Positions 23,576 to 35,200 of a DNA stretch of 64,000 nt are shown here, piece after piece. Below the pieces are notes generated by a model. It was given only the letters and a program-made list of their open reading frames with translations. It did no database searches and had not been told where the DNA came from. The translations under genes and the position numbers were made by a program. How positions within the stretch are numbered: the first letter of the stretch is position 1; the number at the start of each line of letters is the position of its first letter. This DNA is from Patiria pectinifera (Eukaryota > Echinodermata > Asteroidea > Valvatida > Asterinidae), in contig CM057130.1 in the NCBI GenBank assembly GCA_029964075.1, forward strand, positions 7,936,001 to 8,000,000, read 5' to 3'.

Positions 23576-23886
23576 CCTTGGGCACGTGTGGTCTAGCGGT
23601 GGAGCACAGGATTCATGATCGTGAGATTGTGGGTTCGAGCCCCGCTGTGGCCATGCGTGTTGTTCCCTTGAGTAAGGCACTTTACATCAGTTACTCCTCT
23701 CAACCCAGGTGTTAAATGGGTACCGGCATCATTCAATGCTGGGAAGGTAACAGACTCACTGTGGAAGAGGTGTGGCGATCCCCCACAGCAGCATTTCATG
23801 GACTTGAGTCTTGCCCAACCGCTTCGAAAGAGAGATGGGCACTCCGTTCCTTTGAACACATGTTCGTCCCTTTTACCCTTTACTCA
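23576..23886 (+). repeat. Full tRNA-derived SINE with target duplication
   Basis: A-box GTGGTCTAGCGGTGGAGC, B-box GGTTCGAGCCCC, then CCCTTGAGTAAGGCACTTTA, CTCAACCCAGGTGTTAAATG and GAAAGAGAGATGGGCACTCC. It is flanked by AGGACAAAATGTGCT (23561-23575) and AGGACAAAATGTACT (23887-23901), a 15-bp target duplication with one mismatch. A second copy lies at 52947-53247. Confidence 0.85.
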
Positions 23887-25102
23887 AGGACAAAATGTAC
23901 TCGGACGTGTGGCAAGGTACTCGACTACAACACATATCTTGTACGTACCTAAAGTGGCTGAGTGAGTTTGAGCCAAAGTTTGTTTGCATAATCATCCTTT
24001 TTCTAGATATCTGATAAAAGACTCTTGGTCCAAGGTACAATGTAACTGCCATAGCATCAAAAAATCATTTCTACCTCTATTTTTCACAATTGTATTGGAA
24101 AACATTTTTGGAATACATTTTCCAAAACTTTTCATAAATTTTAAGAAAAACTGTAATATAACCCCCCCCCAAAAAAAAAACACATCATGTCCCCCTTCTT
24201 ATGCAGCAAATGAATCCTTTGCCAATGACTGCCAATATTTTAAGATTTTTTGAAAATATTCAAACAAATTTTATGAAAATCAAAAATCAATTTTATGAAA
24301 TCAAATGTGCCTTATTTAATAACCAATGAAAACAAAAGAACTAAAAATGGACCATCCATTCCAATAATTATCTTTCCAATCAAGACAATTTATACTTTAG
24401 TATTTCAGTACAAAATGCTCCAAATGTTCTGTAGTCGGCAAAAAGTTGAAGATGACAAATTTTCCAATAAATGTAGCGAAATATGCATGGAATATGAAGT
24501 CAGAAGTTACCTTACAATTGTCAAAATTGGAAGTTTTTTAATTCATACAATAAAACATGCACAGAGATGCTTCTCATTGATGGTAGTTAGTTTTGTCTGG
24601 TTGAACATGTACAAATGTACAATGTACATGTACATGTGGATGACATGTACCTACTTGTATTTCAAGATTATGGTAGTATAATTCTTCGTTTTTTTACTCT
24701 GCCAAACAAGATTGGTCTTAGTTTTCAAGGAGGTTATGTCATTTGGATGTTACATTGGTTAACAGGAGATATTCCGTATGTGTGGACATGTATATTTAAA
24801 TTCATCTCAAGCTTGTTTTGTAAAATTTGCCAAAGAAAAATTGTTTCTTTTTGTAATTAATTTATTTTTTATGCTGTTGCTTCAAAATTGATCTTCATAA
24901 TATGTTTTGGTTATTGTCTAAATTTCTTCTTAAACTTTAAAATGAAAACATTTGCAGCATTTGCTTTGGTTATTAAATGCTTAATGGTGTCAACTTTCAT
25001 AAGACGTTTAAGAACAGTCCCCATGAACAAATCTGTTTTTAATTTCAGAATCCATCTTTGAACCCCAAATTACATGTGTAGACCGATGTGATAGTTTAAT
25101 CC

Positions 25103-25520
25103 TAACTCCCTAGGCATTTTTGCTAGGATGTAACCTCAATCCTGCAAAATCCTCCAACTGCCATCTATGTAAAAATTGCATATAGTCTCAATCCTGCAAA
25201 ATCCTCCATAATTTTTTTTTTGAAATGTGGTCCTTGGAGGGGTTACCACTGCCTTAATCCTGCAAAATCCTCCAGCAATCACTGTCAATATGTTGAGGCA
25301 GAGCCAGTGACATCCTGGAGCAGTGCGGAGGATTTTAAACATAATCTTGGCCTACATTTATGCATTGCTGAGCATAAACGACACAAGGTCTAGCCCCAAG
25401 ACCTTGGCACAGTGCATCCTCCAAAATCAGCCACACATTTTTGCCATAAGTCTCAATCCTGCAAAATCTTCCATTTTGCAAAGAGGATTTTGGAGGATTT
25501 GGGAAGGTTAGGGTTATAAT
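25103..25520 (+). repeat. Inverted-end repeat rich in TCCTGCAAAATCCTCC
   Basis: The 14-15 bp word TCCTGCAAAATCCTCC occurs at least three times, with inverse GGAGGATTT words near the right end. The outer ends (CCTAACTCCCTAGGC and GGTTAGGGTT) are roughly inverse. A second full-length copy lies in reverse orientation at 41569-41985, sharing CATCCTGGAGCAGT, the 'accttg' block and the GCTAGGATGTA end. Confidence 0.7.
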
Positions 25521-26278
25521 GTAGGACTAGAATTAAGAATTATTGCGTTGCAACTTGTTCCTGTTCAATATGAACCAAATTCAGTAGTTTCCCGGAAATT
25601 CCAGGGTTTACTTTCACGGAGTTGTCAAGCACAAACATGTCCTGAATTTTACTGAGACTCTGCAAAAAAGCCAGTCATTTTTTTCTTCTCACTGCTTTTG
25701 ACAATTGGCCTGGCGATTCTTGACACTGGTAACCACAGCATGTCTGCATTGACAGGCAGGACAACCATCCGTTGCTTATTGTGAAAACAAAGACTGCACT
25801 AATTCTGTACCGGTACTTGTACCAAATCTTTGGGCGTATTCAAAACCCTGTTCTCCAGTGACTCGCGAACGGTGTGCTTAGGTTGCCGATTACAAACGCC
25901 CAAATGTATGTGGAGAGCAACTGGGCAAAAATTCAAGATGGCAAGAAAAGAAGGGAAACTAATGATCTTGCAAAAATAATTTAAATCCCGGAACAGCTAA
26001 AAAAAAATAATTGGCAAAGACAAACCCATTCTATGAGCACGTACAATTGTATTTTTTTTATCATTACTGCTCCTGCACTGAATGAGTGCTTTCAATTTCA
26101 CACTAAGCAGAACCATAAAATGTAAGCAGAGCTATGAAATTGAGCCCAGTTCTTCACTTGATGGTTGCTCAGTATGCAAATTTGCTAAGCATTATTTTGT
26201 GCATAACAGCTCCGTCGAAATTTACCCTGTAAATGTATCTGATATACTATGTTTATAAAATTAACCTTTGCGTGCATA

Positions 26279-26590
26279 GATTTACCCTCCCTGTCTGGCC
26301 GTCAGATTCAACACAGCTATCCCAGCAGTCAAAATCAATCAAGTGACTGTTTTAACAGTTGAGAGCTCTGAGCCTACATAAAATAGGACTGACTGGCTTT
26401 GACTGTTTATGTAACTTGATACATCTTTGCCTTGACAGTGTACTTGCTTTTGTCTGTTGACTGAATTTGACTAGTCACAGTGCCTGTTTGAAATATATAT
26501 GATCTGACTGTTGGTGACTAGCCTGTGTATAAAGGTACGGCAGGGGAAGAGGATTGATTTTTTGACTGTCTTTGACTGTTCAGACAGCAG
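26279..26590 (+). repeat. Dispersed repeat, 'TTTACCCTCCCTG' family
   Basis: Starts TTTACCCTCCCTGTCTGGCC and contains GTGACTGTTTTAACAGTTGA, TAGGACTGACTGGC and GATCTGACTGTTGGTGACTA. A reverse-orientation copy lies at 32010-32303 (in a PPP1R32 intron), ending in CAGAGGGAGGGTTAAA. Confidence 0.6.
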
Positions 26591-28316
26591 GAGGGTCTAA
26601 AGGAACAAGCTACTAACCCCTTCATTAACATATATGTAGAAGTGTTGTCTATTGGGTTTATACCTTAATTTATTCCATAAATTCCACGTTTTTCAATGTA
26701 CTTACAATGCATTAAATAAGTATCTCATTTTAAGGTCTTCTTTGGTTTTAAACTGAAAAATAATTGATCAGTTTTCCAGATTGAGACGTAATAAATTGTT
26801 CTCTATTGTGAATTTGAGCTTTTAGATTTGTGTCATTTATATGTGCTTATCAGCTCTATTCATGTTTTACTGTTGAAAAAAAGGCCAAATTGGTTATAGT
26901 ATTTTTTTAATGAAAAACAAAAAGGACTTCAAAAGGTGTAACTCTATGAAAAAAAACACTGAAATATTTTGATCAAAACATACAGATTTATTTTTATGCA
27001 CAGGTGTTACTTAATAACATTTAAAGATCCCACTTTTTCTTAAAACCATGATCAACTTACATGTATATGACTACACTATATGTAATCTACGTTTCAAATT
27101 TAAACTCGTTCTTGTGCTTACAAATTATTACGGCAAAATATACATACAGTGATATCATAAAATCCAAAAATCTTTGTTTAACCATGCAAAATCATTTACA
27201 ATTATGTCTTATTATCTCATGTCAACTGCAAAGGATAAATACATATCACTTTATATAAAAGAAAATCACACTTGAAGAAAAATAGACATCAATCAATGAA
27301 AGCAGTGATTTACGTTCAGCAGCCTTTGAAGCAAATACAAAAATAATTTGTTCTTAAGAATCGCAGACTCGGTGCAAAAGCAGTTCAAAAAAATTAATAA
27401 GACGCAGTATCAAAATTAAAGTAAAATAAAAAACTGGAAGCAGTAGAAACAATGCAATGCAAAGAAAAACGAGCACAGCTTGAAAGGAAAGGCGTTAAAT
27501 GCATTTAGTAAACACTCAGGCTTACAAAAAAAAAAACGTTTGGCATCAATTGCATACATCAAAAGTAAAAAAAACAACATTTTGTCGCTGCAGAATACTT
27601 GCATAAGTTTAACTACAGTCAAGATTTTTGAAATAAGAAAATCCATTTGATGATCACAGGTACAGCAAATTCTTAAGAATTTGGAACAAAAAAATTCAAT
27701 TTGACGATTATAGGTACAGTGAATTCTTAAGAAGCATCTCTAGAATTGAAAGGTATCCGTTCTGTTTGATATGCTTGATGAATACGGCACTGCCAATTAC
27801 AAATACAATGAAATTTAAACAGTTTGAAACCATATGGGTCGTTCTTAAAATTTGGGTCCACTTTTTTGCTGTCCCTGTCACATCTGTCATCAATGATTTT
27901 TATAATGCTGATGCACTCCTTAATGCAGTCCTACTCCAAGAGTGAATATGAATAGAAAACTACCTACCCAACACATAAAACAATTGTTCTTAATGATGCT
28001 TGAATGGCAAATTACAAAGTTCCAAGGTAACGGGGACAGGAAAAATGTCTTGCCTTTGGACCCTAAATTTATAGAATGACCCACATGCATATAGATCAGC
28101 ATTCACTTAAAACACCTTGCTCCACTGGTTATCAATGACAAAGGGGTTGTTACCAAGACTAGTTCTCAGGATGAACCAACAATGATCATGTTGGTTTTTG
28201 CGCACTACTGGCAGTTTCCAGAAAGATAGAAATACCAAGTCAACTTTGATTCCCAATTTGGAAGAAAAAAAACCACTTACGTTTTTATGGAGAGAGCAAG
28301 CAAATATCTCACTGCC

Positions 28317-28862
28317 TTAAAGGGAATGTACATCATTTGCTTTTGCCAAATTTGTAAATTTCAGAAATGAACTATTTGAGGGGTAAGTATAATAGATATA
28401 TAGATAAATATTGTTGCACCAACAAGTTTGAAGGTTTGTGTTCGAAAATGCTGGAAAACCAAGAAAAACAAAAAATGTTCAAGTAGTCTGGTTCCCTGAC
28501 TCCACTTAAATGAAAAGAATCAATTTATAGATGCCGTATAATTGTAAGGTAAGGAAACCAATATAGCTGGCTTGCACCCGTTCATGAACATGTAACCAAT
28601 AGCAAACAAAATTTGGACTGAAAAAAAATGGTAAATTTTGAGCAGTAGTTGAAAAATAGTTAGGTTTTTCAACGGTGGTCAGCCGACCACCGTTGGAAAT
28701 GTATCTAATATACCACTTTTCTTGAAAATGACTTCACACCAGGTGCCATAATTTTACAGGATACTTTAGACTTTCATTTACCAACATCCTAGTAAGGCAT
28801 TTCGTAAAAATTTGGTAGTTTTGTTTTCCGATGTTTGCAAATGCTGTATATTTCCTTTACTA
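28317..28862 (+). mobile_element. MITE family TTAAAGGGAAT, copy 1
   Basis: The left end TTAAAGGGAATGTACATCAT is mirrored by GCTGTATATTTCCTTTAC at the right. The centre has a strong palindrome CAACGGTGGTC/GACCACCGTTG near 28670-28695. Further copies are at 53739-54233 (+) and at 33991-35040 (-, interrupted). Confidence 0.75.
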
Positions 28863-28980
28863 AATGAAATGGATGCAATTTGGACCAGAACTGTAAAAAT
28901 GAGCACTGTACAAGTGAGGCTGAACCTGTCTTACAAATATACCTTAACCATAAACATCACTAAATTTACAAATAATCTCT

Positions 28981-29103
28981 CTAACCCGTAAGTCACTGTA
29001 CTGCCCAAACTGCCCAAGCACTCTGTGGTTTTATGCATTCATCAGGGAATTAATACAATGTGATACAATGTAGTACAATGTAGTACAGGTGCTAACGGGT
29101 TAG
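28981..29103. mobile_element. Short element with CTAACCCGT ends
   Basis: CTAACCCGTAAGTCACTGTA at the left and GTACAGGTGCTAACGGGTTAG at the right are inverted ends. The interior shares GTACTGCCC.AACTGCCC words with 20826-21441 and 42717-43017. Confidence 0.55.
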
Positions 29104-29145
29104 GGCGGGAAAACTAAAAAATCTACACCCACCAGGGAGTGAATG

Positions 29146-29245
29146 GACCGATCCATTAAGCCCCGCCCCCATGACGCTTTGACCAATCACAGCCTAGATT
29201 AATATCCAACACATGCGCAGTGGGTGGAGCTAAATGGATCGGTCT
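29146..29245. mobile_element. About 100-bp MITE downstream of PPP1R32
   Basis: The left end GACCGATCCATTAAGC and right end GCTAAATGGATCGGTC are inverted repeats. The interior matches the repeat at 205-390 (CCCCATGACGCTTTGACCAA). It ends 22 bp before the PPP1R32 stop codon, so it probably forms part of the 3' UTR. Confidence 0.65.
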
Positions 29246-29266
29246 ACTAAGGCAGGACTGACTAGC

Positions 29267-32200
29267 TTAGACGCTGGCTAGGACTTGAGGGATGTTGTTA
29301 TTGAAGCTGATGTGTCTCTTGGCATCATGGGTGTGGTCATCGTAGTACGTGTCTCGTGCCTTGATGCTCCTGAGTGGAAAATAAGTAGTGGAAAATAAGT
29401 GGGGGAAAAGGGTAAAATCAACATTTTTAGTGGTTATTTGAGCTCCTCTGACAAAAAAATGATTTTAAAACTCTTTTAAATATCAGACCAATACTCGCCA
29501 GGGATGAAGTTAAGATTCCAAGCTTCAAAGTGGTAAAAAAAAATGGCGGTACGTGTTTTCCGCGCGGACGCTAGAGCCTCGCCCAAAAAAGTTGCGGGTA
29601 TTTTGGGACGCGCTGTACTGTACATGAAATATTGACCTCACCTTGCTACGTACGGATGGAGCTGCCTGAGCTGAGCTGTAGAGTCCAACTCCGGACCAAA
29701 GGAATGTACGGCCGTGCTCTTAGTGAACCCATCAGGGAGCTGATCCATGACGTTGCCAAACGTACGGCCAGCTCGGGCTTTACCCTTAGGGTTCATGTTG
29801 TAGAATCTGAAGAAAAAAATAGAACAAGATGAACAATACTTCACAATATTTTTGAACACGGCCCAATTTCAGAGCTGTTAATGCAGAAAATATTGCTTAA
29901 TCTACCTAGGATTTTCCTTCTACTTTTTAATTTTACAAGAAGATGCGTCTGTCTGTAACAAATTTCCAATGGATTATTGTATTGTTTGAAAAAAAATACT
30001 TGGGAATAAATTTCTCTGCTTACTTTGTGTCATAGTGGGTAATCCACCGCATTGGCTCAATTGGAATCTGGACTTGTGGCTTGTCATTGTTGTCGCTATA
30101 GCCAGATAGTTCCTGCAAGGATAAAAGTTAGTAAAAGGTTAAGTCTTTTTCTTCCAGTAAAAAAGTTAGTCAGACAGCTTCAACGATTATTGATTCTACA
30201 AAACGCAGGGAACTTCAAATCTTAGCTCCCAGAAAAACAATTAGAAAGTTGAACAAAGAAATTGACTGGAGCTGGGTTTGAACCTTCAACCTCCGGATTG
30301 CCGTTCCCGTGCTCTACCAACTGAGCTATCCAGAAAACTGCTTGTTATTCTACCTGTATTTGTTCAAAGGACAAATCTGTGATGACCCTATAGCCAAATG
30401 TCTTTCTCATGACGTGTTCTGACTGTGCGCCAAATCCCATGTTTGAATCATCAAAAGCACAAATTTCCCAAATATTTCACCTATTTGGCCCGCTATAAAA
30501 ATGAGCACAAAAAAGGCAACTTTCCCCAACACTTGCCTATTATTTACTAAAAGTACATGTACGTAGAATGAAGTTGTTTGCATTAGCTGTATGGCTTACC
30601 AGACAGTTGATTCTTTGTGCCAATTAACCCTATTAATTCATTTCTCACATTTGTTGATCTTTGATTAAGCCTTTACTTTTTTTAAGGAAGTCGCCTATTG
30701 CAAGGTTTTAAGTTACTCAAGGATAAAGAGCAACAAAATAGGGACAAAAAGTACACCTGAGCAGTGCGGTTGAGGTGTGTGCTAAACATGAACTAATCTG
30801 AAAGCATCCACAAAGGACTCATAACAGATCATGTTCAATGAAGAACCAGTATTTCATGGACAGGGTGATCAGCACAGATGTTGTAACTATACCTCTACTA
30901 CCCCAAGGATGTATGTTTTCTCACCTTATTCCCTACGAAGTATCTTCCGAGTCGTTCGTGCTCACTCGGTTCTGGTCTCTGTTTTCCCAGGAAGCTCTTG
31001 GAGGTGATGGAGGAGTGATTGTCGGGGTTGGTCATGTTCAGATACTCTGCAGGGTCGGCTTTCTTCGTCCGGTTCTCGACAGCGCCTGGCACTTGCTCAT
31101 TGGTGGTGTAAGCCTACATAGAGTTGGGAAAATGAGAGTAAAGGTGGTTTGTAGACATAAAATGAATTGGTGACGGCCATCTTGCTGAGAAAAAAAAGCA
31201 AAGAATGCCACAAATCATCACTTCAGGAAGCCACAAGCTATGCTTGTGTATTTTTAGTTTTAAGCAAATCATTTTATAAATTTCATTTTAAGGAAATTGT
31301 ACTAAATATCACTGAAATTCACACATGTTTATGCCTACTTTTGTATGGTTTCATAAAGTATTCAAAGCAGGAGTTTTGCTTTTAAGCCCATGATAGCTTT
31401 ACCGCAAAAAGTGTGACATCACAAAAAAAGAACATTTTTTTTTCATTTTTTTTCCTGCCATATATATGAATTTCAATATGAATTTGTTCTTGTGTTGATA
31501 CTCTTTTGATATAAGTAAGTTATTTCATATTTCTCAAAACCATCATTTGATATTCTTGTGATACTCATCAGATATCTTAAATCTTTCTTTCATCATGACC
31601 ATCCTTATATTATTACCATCATATAAATGTCATTTGGCATTCTTAAGATACTCTGAGTTAGTTTCATCATTTGACTATCATTTGGAAATTCTTATGATAC
31701 TTCTGAGATATGTTCTCTGTCTCCTGACTATCAGTCTGATAATCTTACGATACCAGTCAGATGTCTTCTGTCCTATTATACTTGTGAGATATGATTTGAA
31801 TATTCATATGGTACTAGTCAGATATCTTACATCTCTCATGACCCTATTGACATAGAGTGGTTTGGCCTTCTCATGAGTGAAGCCGGTCTCTCGGTCTGAT
31901 CGGTTGGCAACAACTGGCAGCTTTTCATCTCCCTGAAGGAAAAAATAAATAAATATACAAAATAAATAAACAAAAATATTCCAATAAAGTGTTAAGAATT
32001 TTTGGGGGGGTTTAACATTGAATGGCTCATTTTCTACTTGTTAGTCACCAACAGTCAGATCATATTTCTATAGGCAGTGACTAGTTATATTCCATCAACA
32101 GACAAAAGCAGGTGACTGGTAGTCACAGCTGGCTTTCTTTTACAGCCAAAGTATAGCTGTATCAGGGTGCATCACAATCACAGCCAGTCAATCCTGCTTT

Positions 32201-35200
32201 ATGTGAGAAGGGAACACTCAACTGAGTAAAACAGTCACTTGATTTATTTTGGCAGCTGGGTTGGCCTTGTTGAATTTTCCATTTACAGAGGGAGGGTTAA
32301 ATTATCTTCTGAAAATGAAAAAAAAAACTTCTAGATTGACCTCAAATGCACAAAACAAACAAAATCAGACGGCCTTATGTTTTATTCCTAGCAGAATCTT
32401 TACCGAAGGCAAACAAGTTTCTTATGGCAGAAAATTAAATACTGCATATTGAAGTACACTGCAGACAAGATATCTATTAGTGTTTATTGCTTAATACTTA
32501 CCTTTGAATATTGTGAGGGCAAAAATGCCGTCTTCATAACGCTCACACCAGTTGGTCGGTCAGTGTAGAAACCCTGTCAAAGAAATGTGAAAATTTCATT
32601 ACAAATAAAGAAAGTTTCAAGATTTTTATAAAATCTGAATTGGTGTGATGAGTTTTCTAATATTAATGCACGGTGAATTCAAATGTCTGAAACTCTGAAC
32701 ATACTGAAAAAAGTATATTAAATAAGTTTAGAACTTAGTGGATTGTTAACTCTGATTGGAAGTTCTTGTACAAGACAATCTGTAAAGAAAGTCAATGTGA
32801 TTCGCTGAGCGTTCACCTAATTATTAATATTCATTTGATGAAAATTTTCTAGGAGCTCACTTGAGAAAGATGAGATTAAATCCGATTGGCCACTCATTTG
32901 CACTGATTCTGAATATTCATACCAAAAAAGTACTTACTGGAAGCTCATTGGAGAATGAAGAGCCAGGATGGAATTGGATTGGTTCAACATTGTAGGCGTG
33001 TGTGTAGCCTGACCCCTCCTTCCTACCAACGGTCTTGGTTGACACATCAACTATAATAAAATGAGGCAATTGTTACACGCAAAATAGTATGAATGCTTTG
33101 CTACGCATAGGAAAACAAAGAAAAAAGTGCCAGAAATTTAACTAGTGTTTTATATGTTGAACCTATGTACATTTTTTTTGAAAGTACAATTAGGACCCAA
33201 ATGGGCCTCTGTTTTAAATTTAAACAAATTTCTTGAAATTCTGACATTAACTGGTCTATTCGTTCATTTTAAAGTCTACAATTACTATTGACAATACTTA
33301 CGACGCTCGCTTGGTCTACCTTGGTAACGGACTTTGGACTCAGTTGACATAAAGCCAGGCCCCTTGAGAAGACAAAAGAAAATCAATGATTGTTTGCTCA
33401 ATATATTAATTCTTGGTTCCAACAATCAATGAAACCAGCTGTTTGTGGCTCATTTCTGTTAAAACTGCTCACTTGAACTGAGCTATTAATTTACCTATTT
33501 TTTTTTTTTAATCTACAATGTTTATTATTTGCTACCCAAGGCCAGATAGGATTTTGAATAAAATGTTACTTAAAAAGGCTCCCTCTTCAACAAATGCAAT
33601 TCTTTACTCTTTGCAAACGTTGAAGTTGTAATTTCTTTTAATAAAAAAGAAACCTATTGCTATTTTTGGGCTTCCACAAACCTTTTATAAAAGTGTTTAA
33701 TTTTTGTTTGCTTTTTGCACCTGTTATGAACAAAAAATCTGCGTGAATTAATGTCTGGCTGAAATTAATTCAAATTGTTTTCATTACTTAAATAATAGAT
33801 GTGGGTAGACGTTTTCGTTTGACATCGCTTTCTAAAAAGTGAATTACATTTGTACTGCTAGAAAAATAGCAATTCAAATATTTGTCTGGCTGAAACTTAA
33901 AAAAACAACAAAGAAAGAGCAATTTAAAAGGGTGTTTATCATTTCAGAATATTTCTATTGTATTTTAAAGCTCTTTCTGATAGTTCCCTTTTTAAAGGCA
34001 ATATACAACATTTACAAACATCAAAAAACAAAACAACCAAATTATCATGAAATACCTAACTGGGCTGTTAGTGAATGATAGCGGTCCTACTAAAGCGCGT
34101 CAACAAGCGTCAACAAGCGTCAACAAGCGTCAACAAGCCTCAACGGTCGTCAACGAGCGTCAACAAATTTTGTATAGGCTTTTGAACATTAAAAACAGCT
34201 TTATATGGTAGAAAAGGCAATAAAGAACATCTTCTGCATATCAATTAAAGTTAAAATTATTTTAAAACTTGGTTTTTGAACGCGAAATGTACGACGAATT
34301 TGTCGATAAAAGTTGGCCGCCATCTTGTTTGGATGGCGCTGTAGACTTCGCGCATGCGTAGTATGGCTCTGTACACTTCACGCATGCGTAGTACGGCTAG
34401 CTACACATAAACAAGATGGCGGCAAACTTTTATCGACAAATTCGTCGTACATTTCGCGTTCAAAAAACCAAGTTTTAGAATAATTCTAACTTTAATTGAT
34501 ATGCAGAAGATGTTCTTTATTGCTTTTTCTACCATATAAAGCTGTTTTTAATATTCAAAAGCCTATAAAAAATTTGTTGATGCTCGTTGACGACCGTTGA
34601 GGTTTGTTGACGCTTGTTGACGCGCTTTAGTAGTGTAGGACCCAATGATAGTAAAGCATCTTGTAAAATCATGGCACCTGGTGTGCTGGCGTTTTTTAGA
34701 AAGGTGGAATTTTTGTATCAATTTCCAACTGTGGCCGACCATTGTTGGAAAAAACTGACTTTTTTCAAATACTGCCCCCAATGTACCAAATTTAGTTAGT
34801 CGATTACATATCTGTGAATGAGTACAAGCCAGCTAGTCTGGTTCCCTTTGCTCCATTTTTTCATGACTACAAGAACATGATTTTTTATTTCACGTTTTTT
34901 GTTTGCAGCATCTACGACCACAACATTTTAACAGGTCAGTGTATCAATCTTTGCTATAAAATACTAACATCCCCCCTCCCAAAAAAATCCATCCATTTCT
35001 GAAAATTAAAGTAAAAGCAATTGTTGTAGATTCCCTTTAAACAGACCATTTCAGTGTGCATACAATTACAAGCAAAATGAATTCAACTGTTCCTATGTGG
35101 GAACATCATCATTGATCAAAAATATTCCCAATCAAACAGTCTTCCCTTGCTACTCACATGGGCGGCATGTTCGGCAGAGACTGGGTCCTTGGATCGAAGC

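Larger units (their letters stand above)
21823..29266. other. Repeat-rich gene desert between DAGLA and PPP1R32
   Basis: Convergent 3' ends of DAGLA (+) and PPP1R32 (-). AT-rich; no exon with conserved protein sequence is seen on either strand. It holds a MITE at 22149, a TACTCG-type degenerate minisatellite with an inserted SINE near 23255-23905, a repeat at 25103-25520 built on 'GGATTTTGCAGGATT' words, and further dispersed repeats at 26085, 26279 and 28317. Confidence 0.6.
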
